Origin: Ziziphus jujuba
Taxonomy: Eukaryota > Streptophyta > Magnoliopsida > Rosales > Rhamnaceae
NCBI RefSeq assembly: GCF_031755915.1
Contig: NC_083388.1
Location: 10,167,001-10,231,000 of the forward strand
DNA length: 64,000 nucleotides
Direction of reading: 5' to 3'
Below the pieces are notes generated by a model, which was not told the origin of the DNA, made no database searches, and saw only the letters and a list, made by a program, of their open reading frames with translations. Both the position numbers and the translations under genes were made by a program. Shown one piece after another: positions 39,031 to 55,836 of this stretch (the first letter of the stretch is position 1; each line of letters opens with the position of its first letter).

Positions 39031-39219
39031 TACAACACACCCTTTATTAGAGGAAAAGGGCATAACAAGTTGTAAGGGGGACTAGGTGGAATATTGAACT
39101 TGTTTCCTCTAGCACCTTAAGCAAGAATCATACTACCAAACTGCATACATTTTCTTGTATTTAATTGAATAGAAATATCAAATGGATATTATATTATCTT
39201 GGCTTTGATATCAAATGAT

Positions 39220-40435
39220 ATCAAATGATACGAACCTAGGTCGACAAGCACCTAAACCCATATTATATTAACTCGGATCTCAATTAAGTTCATATTTTAA
39301 TGGATTGACCTCAACCCCTAACCAACCTATGATTAGAAACCTTAGTATAATGAAGATGCCACAATAGGCGATGGATATCTTAATGATAAGTCAAAACTAA
39401 AACATTCACTCTCTAATAGTGTTTTAGGTGTTTAAAGAGAACAAAGAGAAATTGTATCTCCAATTAATTTTCTGCATAAAATTCAACCTTGTATTCTCAT
39501 TGAAAAATAACCCTTAAATAGGTGAAAGTCACAAAGCAATAAAACCTAAAAACTAAAGCAAAAACCAGTAATGCTTGTTGTTTCCTAATGTGGCCGAATT
39601 TTCTCTCTCATTTCCTAATATAATTTTGATTAATTAATTCTTTTATTTTGAATTAGGAATTAATTAATTTACAATGAAAATAATAAAATAATAACTTTCC
39701 TAAGTTGATTTTTCTAGCAAATAAATAAATAGAAACCAAATAAAAGATTAATATCCTAAACAAAAAGTCAAAATCAAATTAGGAAACTAAAATACTATCT
39801 TTTTTACCAAGCTATTTTTGACCAATCTTTGACCAATTTAAGCTCCAAATCAGCTTCCATATGCTTTTTAGGATGCCAAATAGGATTATCATTAGGTCCC
39901 ACATGTTGCCCTTGCTTGGATCAAAGAGAAAATGGCAACTCAGCAAAATACAGTAAAGTCAGCACATAATACAGCAAAACCGACCAACTTTCTCTCTCAT
40001 GTGCACAAGCCCTTTTTGATTGCCTTTGAAGCTGCCTTGATTTGATTCCATGAACACTTAATGATATTCATTGAACCCATAAAGTGTTGGAACCATTTCT
40101 TGCTGCTCGGAGTCCTTATTTGCATGAAAACAGCTATCTCGGTCCATATTGGCCTCTACCACCGGATGCTTAAAATGGGATTTGTATCTTAGGGTATTGT
40201 CAAGCCCTTTTGAGAATTAATTACTCCCTGTATAAAGGCAGCTAAGTTATCCTTAAATCTCTTAGCTTGAGCCCTAGTAATCAGTCCGATTTTCATTCAT
40301 ATCGGGTCAGCACCCTAGTGGGTAGTTGGTTGTGCGGGCACGAGCGGATTCTCATAAAAAACTCCTTGCAAGGCAAGGATTAGAGGAGGTTGCCTTAGCC
40401 TGACCCCACCCCAGTACCATTCCTAGTATTTCTTT
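39220..40435 (-). mobile_element. LTR-like relic in minus orientation (tentative)
   Basis: TGGCTTTGATATCAAATGA, close to a degenerate initiator-tRNA primer-binding site, is followed by TGATACGAACCTAGGTCGAC, a common inner end of plant LTRs. A TATTTAAGGG promoter-like motif reads on the minus strand near 39509-39518. The far end is not found. The segment 40200-40435 (GC-richer, with CGGGCACGAGCGGATTCTC) may be part of it or another repeat. Confidence 0.3.
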
Positions 40436-40439
40436 GATT

Positions 40440-46030
<5,591 letters not shown>

Positions 46031-46040
46031 ATTTGGTCGG

Positions 46041-46048
46041 TATAAATA
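46041..46048 (+). promoter_or_regulatory. TATA box of the MYB gene
   Basis: TATAAATA, about 180 bp before the MYB start codon. A start of transcription near 46070-46078 would fit the usual 30-bp spacing and gives a leader of about 150 nt containing the (GA)n tract. Confidence 0.7.
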
Positions 46049-46074
46049 CTAGTAGGGTACAACTATACCTCTCC

Positions 46075-46078
46075 ATGA

Positions 46079-46116
<38 letters not shown>

Positions 46117-46131
46117 AAAAAAGGTAATTAG
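46075..46131 (+). promoter_or_regulatory. (GA)n leader tract and possible upstream ORF of the MYB gene
   Basis: A perfect (GA)n run (46082-46111) lies in the predicted leader. An ATG at 46075 opens an 18-codon frame (Met-Asn, then Arg-Glu repeats) closed by TAG at 46129-46131. Whether it is transcribed depends on the exact start site, which is predicted to fall very close to it. GA tracts are common in plant 5' leaders and can bind BBR/BPC proteins. Confidence 0.4.
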
Positions 46132-46223
46132 TTGGTAGTGGAGAAGAAGATCAACAACAAAGAATACCCATTTTTCTACTTCAAAAGAAAAAAAGAGTGA
46201 CAAGGAAGAAAAAGAAAGAAAGA

Positions 46224-47245
46224 ATGAAAACTGTGCAAGATGAAATCCGCAAAGGTCCATGGACGGAGCAGGAAGATTTCCAACTGGTTTGCTTTGTCGG
46301 ACTGTTTGGAGATCGTCGTTGGGATTTCATAGCCAAAGTTTCAGGTTTGAAGGTGGCGGGAGACAAATAATAGGTAGGTTATTCGGAGATGGCAAAGTTT
46401 TGCAAGGAGCTTTCCCCTTAACCACCAACCATTTATGGGTATTTGTTGTAGGTTTGAACAGAACAGGAAAAAGTTGCAGGTTGCGTTGGGTCAATTACCT
46501 CCACCCTGGTCTCAAACGAGGCAAAATGACCCCCCAAGAAGAACGCCTTGTCCTTGAGCTTCATGGAAAATGGGGAAATAGGTTCTTTTGGATTTTTTGT
46601 TTCGATTTTTTTTTTCTTTTGTTTTTGTTTTAGTTTTTTCTTTCTATTTGATGTGTTTAACTATTATGGAGTTTGTATTCACTTTTTTTTTTTTGGTGGG
46701 TATGTGCATGGTAAAATCACAGATGGTCAAGAATTGCTAGGAAATTACCAGGGCGTACTGATAATGAGATCAAGAACTACTGGAGGACCCACATGAGGAA
46801 GAAAGCTCAGGAGAAAAAGAGAGATGCTTCTCCATCATCTTCTTCATCTAAAAGTTGTTCCTCCAATTCATCAAACATTACCACTGTGGTGGATGACTCT
46901 GTGGCTTTACCTCAAACAACTGGTGTGCAAAGCTTTTACGACACAGGAGGGAAAGAGATTTCAACTTCAAAAGGAAAGATTAATGAAGACAAGAAAGAAG
47001 ATGACAAAGGGTGTTACTCCATGGATGATATATGGAAGGAAATCTCACTCCCTGAAGTTAACAATATTATTGATCCAGTAGTTCTCTTCGATGGTTATGG
47101 TGAACAAGGTTGTAATTTCTCTGCATGTCCTATAATGGAGTCTTCTTCGTCATGGGAGGAATATTGCTCTGATTCTCTTTGGAAAATGGATGATGATGAA
47201 GAGAGTAAGATGATGCTTTTCCCAAACACATATCTAACTGGCTGA
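46224..47245 (+). CDS. R2R3-MYB transcription factor, MYB48/MYB59-like
   Basis: Three exons: 46224-46344, 46452-46581 and 46723-47245, joining to 258 codons (257 residues). R2 starts [20 protein letters not shown] with [20 protein letters not shown] and [20 protein letters not shown]3 contains [20 protein letters not shown] and [20 protein letters not shown]. The C-terminus keeps family motifs [17 protein letters not shown] and DSLWKMD. This combination is characteristic of Arabidopsis MYB59/MYB48, nuclear regulators in stress, ion-nutrition and root/cell-cycle control. Introns are 107 and 141 bp. The first intron has a weak GTTTGA donor; a strong GTAGGT donor lies 29 bp downstream behind an in-frame TAA at 46368, so an isoform with a truncated first repeat is likely. 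Residues and length look normal, so the gene is probably functional. Confidence 0.93.
46345..46451 (+). promoter_or_regulatory. MYB intron 1 with alternative donor sites
   Basis: The R2R3 product needs the donor at 46345 (GTTTGAAG) and acceptor ending at 46451 (TTGTAG). GTTTGAA occurs at both borders. A better donor (TAG|GTAGGT) at 46374 would retain 29 nt with TAA TAG in frame; translation could restart at ATG 46526, giving R3 only. AtMYB48/MYB59 and rice homologues are known to be alternatively spliced at this intron. Confidence 0.6.
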
Positions 47246-48851
47246 TTAGAATTCTATTCATTAAGATTTGTTCATATGTATAATACTTTGTCAAAAAAAA
47301 AGAAAAAAAAGAAAAAAAGAAAAAAAAAATTCTCTAACCTGTATAGCATGGGTTTTCTCTAAGCTTTCTTATAGAAAGCTCTGCATCTATCTCCAGCAAA
47401 AATCACCTTATGCATAATAGTAGTTGGTGTTCTTCATGCTTTTGTGTGTTTTCTTTACCTTTTCATTTCAGAGAGGAAACAGAGAACTTGATCATCAAAA
47501 TCCCATGAATTATATGTATTCATGGATGCATTGTAAAATATGCATTTTAACTATTACTATTGAATCAAAAGCTGTTGCAGTTTGACATTCCAATTGTTTT
47601 CTTTTTTCTTTCTATAGTCTATCAGAATCTATATAAACACTACCCAAAACTAGAAGTACCTAAAAGTGGAAAATTTTGATTTATATACTAAATATTTAAA
47701 ATCAAAATCTACCAAAAAAATATATCTATGGTAAAAATTTTGGCATTTATTGCGGCAAAAAAAATAACAATAATAAAATTTTACTATGGATGTTAAGTTC
47801 CAATAATTATTAAAAGATTATTTTCATTAAACTTTGTTTTTTATTTTTTAATCCATACAAATCTGTACACCGATGGTTATACTTATATTTATCAATCAAT
47901 TTTCCAAATAATCTATAATCTATATTTCCACGATAAGAGTGATAGTATCCAATATTCTGCAAAAGAAAAAAGTCCCAATTTAAAGATATATAATTCTTTC
48001 CCGAGGCAACATATTGTCTAAAGCATTTTTCAATTTTTCAATAATATGTTGGCCGATGCTAATATTTAAATTTTAAAATCAAAATATTGTATTTGAAAAT
48101 TTTTTAATAGATATTTATATATATAGTAGGTTTTATTATTATTATTAGTACAAACAATACAAAAAAAAGTTTTGAATAATGAGAGTAGGAATCTTGAGGA
48201 GAAAGAAAAGATTCTTGCTCTAGTCTGCCTAGATACTATTTTGCTTCTTCCCTTAACTGTGCAAAGTGCAAACAGTCAAAAGCTTGGTTCAAAAAGGAAA
48301 TAAAATGGCAGATTCTGGCGATTGGGTATAAGTGGAGCTAAATGTGTATCTAATTTGCTTTAAATTTTGTTATGAACAATTGTTTATTTAGTAATTGAGA
48401 AAGTTAAAAATCAGTTCAAATCTGGGGATGAATTAACTGGGACAAGAATATATATATATATACACACACACACACATATAATATATTTGTTTAAAAGTAA
48501 GTTAATAAAGTACAACTATACTGTGCAAAATTGGAAAGAACTTATATTGCGGTTCGAAAACAGTGGTCCCAATACCGTCTTTTTAGTCACCCCTTTGTAA
48601 AGTATTCGATTAGTGGCTGGCCTCCAAACAATATGTATAATTCACAGATTCCTATTAATTAAAATATATATTATACATTTACTAGGCACAAAAAAAGAAA
48701 AAAAAAGAAAAAAAGCAATTTTATTCGATCGACTACTTGATCTAGACGTGTGAATCTTGGAAGAATGCTCAAAATATGCTGGCTTTCTCAGGCCCAATAA
48801 TATCTACCATCCACCACCAACAAGACAATCCAATTCTTAGGAAAGGAGGAA

Positions 48852-48896
<45 letters not shown>

Positions 48897-50340
48897 GATG
48901 TTACACACACACACACACAGAGGATGTTATGATGGCTTTTCTTAAATTGTTTTAAGAATTGAAATTTAAGAATTGAGATGTAAAATTGTTTTATAAATTT
49001 AAATGAGTTTAAATAAAATTTATTTTATCCTTTTAGAATTTTAATATATCATTCAACTTAAATCATTAAAATATATACTTTAAATTTCAGTCCTTTTAAA
49101 CAATATTTAAATGGTAAGGACAAAAGAAATTGCACCAATTTATTCATTTTAATTGTCCTCTATTGTTTTCCATTAAATTGTTCTACCTAAAAGTTCAAAA
49201 GGTTTAGTTTTTGAAAGATGACTAATAATATGTATCTAAGCAAGACGTGTTTGAGGAAAAGAGATGCGGAGTAAAGACCAATGTTTAGTTATAACATAAT
49301 AATGTTCAAAAAGAAGAAGAAGAAGATATGAGAACTTTTGATTACAAAAGCCTTAATAAAGAGCCTCAAAACCAATTGGGAAATGTTTTATATACTATTG
49401 TTGCTAGGGAGATCTGCTGCACTTAATAATTACTAATTGAGTATTATCATTTGTATATTGAGGCCTATATGCTATATATATATATATATATATATATTTG
49501 TACATATTTATATAATATTTGATAATTGATCATTAGATACTACAAATATCATCAAAATTTGGGCAACAATTTTTGTTACCAAATAACGTGGTAGGAGAAT
49601 AGTGGTTGACAAAAAAATTTACCTTAAATTTCTAAAATGTGAATAACATCTTGCCATATTATTTAATCATGGCCTTAGCATTATTGTTCATCGTTACACT
49701 ACTAATATTATACAACAATTGTACCAAGACTTTCTCAATGAAAAGCAAGAAGCTCGCACTAATAGTAGGACAATGTGGCAATATTTAGTGTCATCACAAT
49801 GTTGCTTCGATTTTATATTCTAAAACTAGTATCTCTCAAGTATATATTCATCTCAGCTGAGTAATTGTATAGGCCATCAGTATTTGATCACGAGGTAGCA
49901 CGAATAGCGTCGTCAATGACGGACCTAGAAAATTTGTACAGAGAGACACACTGTTCTATTTGTCATTATATTAATTTATGGTATGGGAAATAACTGTAGT
50001 CCAACTAATTGGAAACTGAATTAAGAATTAATTTTTTATTTTTTAATTAAAACTTTTTATTTGAAGAAAAATATGAATTTCAATGGAAATGCACAATAAA
50101 TTGATTGTGAATCTATTAAAAATAAAATAAAATAAACAAGTTCATTGAGAAAAAATTAAAAATAAAATATTGATTTTGTTAGGATTTGAACAAGTAATTG
50201 AAAACTAAACAAAAAAGATTAATAGAAAAAGTGTGCACTTAAAAGAAATGCTGCATCTTAAATTCTATTAACTAATTGGAACAAAAGCTAAATTAGAATA
50301 TTGTATTAGAAATATTTTTAATTTTAACTTAATGTATTAA
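47246..50340. other. MYB 3' flank and intergenic DNA, no gene recognised
   Basis: The first ~100 bp after the MYB stop is probably 3' UTR, ending in a purine run (47295-47330). The rest is AT-rich with (AC)n microsatellites at 48854-48893 and 48903-48919 separated by a repeated CAGAGGATGTTA, and a (TA)n tract near 49472-49498. No coding frame is credible. Confidence 0.5.
48854..48919. repeat. Duplicated (AC)n microsatellite
   Basis: Two (AC)n tracts, each followed by AGAGGATGTTA, so the tract plus its 3' flank has been duplicated. Confidence 0.9.
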
Positions 50341-50369
50341 ATATTATATATATATATATATATATATTG

Positions 50370-51486
50370 AAAGAAAGAAAAAGATTTTAATTAAGAAGGA
50401 ACAAAATTACAAGTATCCTTTTTAACAGCCACAAAAAGCCAATCAGGACCCTCTTGTATCCAAGATTCAACTCTAACGACATGTCATACCAAGCCAACTT
50501 ATGAGCTACCTGGTTAGACCTTCTTGAATTATAAAAACTTTGAAAATTATTATGAATAGAGAGCAAAGATTGCCTCAACCAGAAAATTTTTTGCATCCGT
50601 GCCATCTCTCTGACCATTAATCAATTGAACTGCTCCCAAGGAATCATTAACAATATGACTACGAGAAAAACCAGCTTCTAAACAAAAAGGTATAGCATCT
50701 CGAATAGCCACAAACTCAGCAGTTAAAAAGATTTTATAAAATAAAGTAAGATTGAGCAAACTCATCTTTAAGCTCTGAATTGGAATTCCTAATAACACCA
50801 CCTCCATGTTGCCGCATCAACATTAATATTTAGATTATCTCCAACCGGTAATAACCAAGATAGAAGCCTAGTACTAGGCTTATCACAATCCTTATGATGA
50901 GCCTCCTCAAATTCCATATGTAATCCCACTACTAAACTGAGAATCAATTCATTAGATTTTCACGCAGAACCACGTATGATAGCATTTCGCCAATGCCAAA
51001 TACTCCACGCAGTCAAAGCAAAACGAACCTGCTGCAAGGGATTAAAAAGAGGAAAAACCCAGCCACACATATCTGTAAAAGAACCATATTGTCTTGATTT
51101 AAGAATTGTATAAAACTCAATTTGCTTCCATACAGATCTAGCATTCGAACAATGCCATAAGGCATGAAGACCATCCTCCTCACCCTTCCTATAAATAGAA
51201 CAAAGAGCACCATCCAGAGTATTTCTACAAAACAATCCAGAAGCACATGGCAGACTGTCACAACAAGCTCTCCACATAAAAACTTAATTCATAATTTCCA
51301 ATTTTCAAATAGTCCTCCATAAAATCATTAGATCTTGGATCATTAGTACTTACAAAAGAAGCATCAATACCCAATTTTATCCCAACCCAGTAACCAGACT
51401 TAACAGTATAACTTCCTGAATGCAAAAAGTGCCATGCAAATCTATCATCTTTATTAAAACCACCAATTGGAAGATTCATCATGATA
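50370..51486 (-). pseudogene. LINE 3' half (zf-RVT and RNase H), left part of the interrupted LINE
   Basis: Minus-strand fragments match the end of plant LINE ORF2: a linker FAWHFLHSGSYTVKSGYW (51569-51258 frame), a zf-RVT-like region CSIYRKGEEDGLHALWHCSN (51277-50960) and an RNase H region AEFVAIRDAIPFCLEAGFSR with VNDSLGAVQLING (50807-50550), ending RRSNQVAHKLAWYDMSLELN (50617-50387). Many stops and frame changes. The 3' tail runs into a (TA)n tract at 50345-50367. The 5' continuation is at 54434-55836, beyond inserted copy A. Confidence 0.85.
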
Positions 51487-52244
51487 TCTGTTGTCAGGAC
51501 CCGTCCAGAATTCCTTCCCCGGAACCCTAGACAGCCCTGATCCCAGGGAAACCCTACCGGACCCTCCAAAGGAAAATCCGACAGAGCCTCCCCTAAGGGA
51601 TTTACTTACCACAAACTACAAACTGATTCCACAAATTCCAGCACTTCTCAAAGCAACAACAGTCCAGTGCATAAATAAAACAGAAGTATTTCAATAGTAT
51701 ACAGAGCCTTAAGAAGTGCTAAACAACAGAAATACAACAAGGCTGAAAAGAAATAATACACTGAAATGAAAGAGTACAAAGAAACTTCTCGAAACACAAC
51801 AGCAGCGGAAAACTTGGTTCGCTCCGGAAGAACGTCTACCACCACTTGCACCTAAGGGAACGGAATTTAAGAGTGTGAGATGCTAATCATCTCCGTGAGT
51901 AACCCGAACTACTGAACACCTTTTGATAATAATAATAAAATAATAACAATTAAGGAGTGGAACAAATACCAACAATTAATAATAAATAATAATAACCTTT
52001 GGAAAATAATGATTTCCCTCAAAACTCTCACCAATCGCTCCGTTTGAAATGTTCCCTTTTTAAAACCTTTTCGCAAAACCCAATGTGCATACCTCCCAAA
52101 AACCAAGGGATTAAATAATTTAACAACAACAATTAAATAAATACATACCCCAAATATATAATAAAAATATAATAAATTATAATAAATAAATTTTGAACAC
52201 CTTTGGGGTTTAAACCATTATTTGCAATTACACCGACAATTACA

Positions 52245-52548
52245 CCTGACGCACCACACCATATACCGGTGATGCCCTCCGATACCCAGCGTCCCGAGCA
52301 CCGACTGGCGGGAGGTTAAAGAGAGAAACCTGCAGTGGTCACTTCGGCGTCCCGACAGTACCGACTGCTAAAAACCATCACCCGGCCAAGGAGGGGGGCG
52401 GCTGTGCGCAACAATAACCTTGCCTGCCCACGGTCCAATGGCAACTCACGGGTGAAGTAATAACCGCACGCTAAACCATATAATAACCGCGTGCTAAACC
52501 ACGTGTCCATACACCATACACCAGAACACCAATACTGTATGAGTGCGT
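52245..52548 (-). ncRNA. Putative exon III of the LTR RNA, copy A
   Basis: Starts after TTTTTAG (minus strand) with ACGCACTCATACAGTATTGG and extends to GTGCGTCAG|GTGTAA. It contains repeated motifs GTCGGTACTGTCGGGACGCC and GTCGGTGCTCGGGACGCTGG, the invariant TCTCTCTTTAACCTCCCGCC, and a CCGCCCCCCTCC block. Copy B keeps the same borders and motifs (59566-59840), and copy C has expanded part of it into tandem repeats. Confidence 0.45.
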
Positions 52549-52973
52549 CTAAAAATAAACATAAACAACCAACCGTACCGTTTTTCCAAAAACCACCGTG
52601 GGAAGTATACCAAAATTTCACAAAACACCATCCCACATATTTTATCCAATAACCCGGTACGAAACAGCGATAACCAACAAATCACAATTTCCTCGAAATA
52701 CGAGATGCAACCATAAAACTACCACGGGCATAATTTATAAAATTCAAACCAATATTTTCGTAAAATATTTAACCCAATTATGCCCGGAAAATCAATTTTA
52801 AAAACCACGTACAAATACTACGAAAATACACCTTGCTCATGTATAATAAATAAATTAAAGCAAAATAAAACCACAATAAACCACACCACATGAGCATAAA
52901 TTTAAATATCAATTTAAATACCAATTAAATATAATTAATTGCCCAAAATAATTTTTGAAGGTGGGTCACTCAC

Positions 52974-53034
52974 CTGGAGAGCGCAAATCAACTAAGATCC
53001 TCCTCGGGATCCACTCCACTACTCGCGCGTGCAC
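52974..53034 (-). ncRNA. Putative conserved exon II of the LTR RNA, copy A
   Basis: On the minus strand a 61-nt segment lies between an acceptor ending GTTTAG and a donor GTGAGTGACC. The upstream donor GTAAGACC is at 53190-53183, so intron 1 would be 156 bp. The corresponding part of copy B is also 61 nt with the same donor and a 155-bp intron. No conserved reading frame is apparent. Predicted only from sequence conservation and splice-site quality. Confidence 0.5.
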
Positions 53035-54433
53035 CTAAACAACCACAGTGCACAAACCAAAAATATTAATATTTTATTCGGGTAATTCCCAAATGGATAC
53101 CCGGGGAGCGAACACCAAGCGACATCTAAGGGTTACGAGTTATATACCGAATCGAAGCTCGCGTGATGAGGATCACGGATTCGGTCTTACTTTCCGGTGA
53201 TCGAACCCGACGGGGTCGGAATCTCGCCGGAAAGCTTTTCGAGTTTCGGCTCCGCAATTCTCCCAAACCGTCGCGAATTGGCGGAAACGGAAGTCGGATT
53301 TGGGTTCAGGAGGTCGAACACTGCGGACTGGAGCTGGCCGGAATTTTCGGGTACTCGCCGGAACAGTAATTTCCGTCAGGCCGCCACGTCACCGGCAACC
53401 GTCACCGGAACAGTATTTTCCGACAGTGGCCGTTTGCTGTGAAATTTTGCAGATTTGTAGATCGTGAGGAGAGCAATCCAACGGGACCGACGGTGAGCAA
53501 AACGGAGGTCGGACGGCGGAGAAATCACCGTTTGAAGATTTTTTACCCCTCGCCGGAAAACGCTCCGATCCCGGCGCGTCGGTGGTCCGATGGCCGTGAT
53601 TTTTGGTGGGTAGGCCGGACTTGAGGAGAGGATCAAGGATGTCAGGCGCGTGTGGCCGGAAAATGGCCGGAACAGTGCCGATTCGCGGTGGCCGGCGGTG
53701 GAGGGGAAAAATCGCCGCCAAACTTCGGACGTCCGATCCCGGCGCGTCCGGCGGCCGTTCACCGTGAAACTTGGAGGTTTTGCCGGAAATGAGGTGGGCA
53801 AGCTTTCTGTCCGGCGCGTGTACAGTAACTCGGCCGGAACAGTGGCAAAATCCGGTGGCCGGCGGTGGCTCTCTCTCTCTCTTTCTCTCTCCTCTCTCTC
53901 TTTCTCTCTCTTCTCTCTCTTTCTCTCTCTTCCCCGAGAGTTTTTCAAAATTAAAACCCTGCATGACACTGTTCATGCCACGTGGACCACTCAGAAGCTG
54001 ACACGTGGCATTTCACTGTTCACGACCCAAAAAAAATATTAAAATAATACGGTATCCGGTAAACTTCAAACGTCCATAACTTTTTAACCGGATGTCCGTT
54101 TTGAGCGTGCCGCTAGTCTGTGAACTCGTATCGACGAGCACTTCACAACCATGCATGAGTCAAAGCTCAATTCCCCATAAACAAAAAGTCAACTCCAGCA
54201 CCCCTTGGACAGTTTGGACCGCAACTTGTTTCGTCCATAACTTTCAAACCGTAGCTCCGTTTTCGACGTGCTACAAATCTACGAACTCGTGGCATCGTGC
54301 ACTTCGCCACGGTACCCTAGTCATCTCGAAATTCCCACCGAGTCAAAAAGTCAACTTTTGACCCCTTCGGTCAACGGTCAACGGTCAACGTGCACGGATT
54401 CCGGTGCGATTTGGGACGGGGTGTTACATCTGT

Positions 54434-55836
54434 AATCAAATAAGCAACAATAGACTCCACCCCCCCCCCCCCCCCCCCCCAAAGAACTGGTGGAGATAAC
54501 ACCCTCAAAGAACCACTACATGGTAACCAAGCATAACGAGCTTTTAACACTCTACTAGCCAAACTCTCTAGATATTTAACTGAGCGCCAACATTGCTTGG
54601 CTAAAAAAGCTCTATTAAATTCCACCAAATATCGAAAATCCAAACCTCTAAGGGATTTAGGTTGGCATATACGATCCAACTGACCCAGTTAATACCCTTT
54701 TTAGTGACAGAACTCCACCATTTCTATTAAGATCTTTCAAGAGTCCTTTAGGTAATTTAGAACAACTCATAATATAGGTTGGCACGGATTGAGCTAATGC
54801 CTTAATCAACACTTCCTTTCAGCTTTAGAAAGCAAATTTCCTTTCCATCTTGAGATTTCTTCTAGACTCGTTCCTTAATGGAAAGAAAAACTTGAATTTT
54901 CCTTCTTCCAATAACGGAGGGTAAACCTAAATATTGGCCGTGCCCAACCTCGCTTTTCACTTGAAACTTAGCCTTAATAGAATGTCTAATAACTGGAGGT
55001 GTATTTGGACTGAAAGTAGCAATAGTTTTACGGAAGTTAACTTGCTGACTAGAAGCATCTTTGTAAATCTTAAACAAACTCAAAATAGTGTCACAATCCT
55101 TAAGATTAGCATTAGCAAAGAAAATACTATTATCAGCAAAAAATAAATGACACACATAAGGAGAACTCCGTACAACCCCAATTCCTCGAATATTTCCCAC
55201 AGAAGTTGCTTTCTGAAAACGACAAAATAAACCTTCAACACGTAATCAAAATAAATAAGGTGGCAGTGGATCTCACTCTCCCTTCCATTAACCAAGCTGG
55301 AATAAGATACAGTTGAGATACACTTCATAACTAAGCTAATCCAACCATTATGAAATCCTAAAATCTCCATCATCTGCTGAAAGAACTCCATTCACTATTT
55401 CATAGGCTTCACTCATATCCATCTTTAAAGCCATTAAAAACTCATTTTCACTCTTCTTATTCCTAATAGTATGCATTGTTTCAAAAGCAACCATAATATT
55501 ATCCACAATCTGTCTACTTGGGACAAAAACACTCTGTTCAGAAGAAATTAGCAAAGGTAAACAAATTTTTAGTCTATTTACCTAAGTCTTTGCATTAAAT
55601 TTTATACACCACAGTACACAAACAGATAGGACAGTATTTTGAAACCTGCAGAGCTTTTTTAACCTTTGGAGTGAGAACAATCAGAGTATGATTAACAATA
55701 CCAACAACCAAATCACTTTCATTATTTAAGAAATTAAGACATGCAATCAATAATATCGGATCCAAAATGTGCCAATATTTTTGAAAAGACAAAGTAGGCA
55801 TACCATCCATTCTTGGAGCTTTAGTACGATGATGCA
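54434..55836 (-). pseudogene. LINE reverse transcriptase, right part of the interrupted LINE
   Basis: Minus-strand fragments in order from the right: TKAPRMDGMPTLSFQKYWHI and the VSKYCPICLCTVVYKI block (55849-55595), EQSVFVPSRQIVDNIMVAFE with FLMALKMDMSEAYE (55554-55348), GWISLVMKCISTVSYSSLVN (55391-55080), VCHLFFADNSIFFANANLKD, an FADN variant of the catalytic FADD box (55200-54862), and PKSLRGLDFRYLVEFNRAFL (54679-54371). Frames are broken throughout. The right end stops exactly where LTR copy C begins, so the N-terminal part was displaced by that insertion. Confidence 0.88.
54460..54480. repeat. (C)21 homopolymer
   Basis: A pure run of about 21 C in a LINE pseudogene, next to the end of copy A. 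Very unusual in AT-rich DNA; true length may be uncertain because such runs are prone to assembly and sequencing error. Confidence 0.85.

Larger units (their letters stand above)
51492..54428 (-). mobile_element. Solo giant LTR (copy A), 2937 bp, inserted in the LINE
   Basis: Begins TGTCAGGACC and ends GGGTGTTACA on the plus strand, so it reads TGTAACACCCC... on its own (minus) strand. It is flanked by an exact 5-bp target duplication TCTGT (51487-51491 and 54429-54433) and lies inside a LINE reading frame, so its limits are certain. No gag, pol or second LTR is present. On the minus strand it carries clustered TTGAC/GGTCAA motifs (54340-54388), CCACGTGG and ACACGTGGCA (53978-53985, 54001-54010), a pyrimidine/purine tract (53871-53935) and then a GC-rich region. 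The order is shared with copies B and C. Long frames in the GC-rich part (53376-53976) look like composition artefacts. Confidence 0.85.

Noticed and set aside
46063..46366. Minus-strand frames over the MYB first exon
   Set aside because: Antisense to a confidently identified R2R3-MYB exon and rich in Ser/Leu from the GA tract.
53376..53976. Two overlapping ~195-codon frames on the minus strand in copy A
   Set aside because: They lie in the GC-rich, purine-tract part of the LTR, begin with Arg/Glu repeats encoded by a GA tract, match no family I know, and the frame is not kept in copy B.
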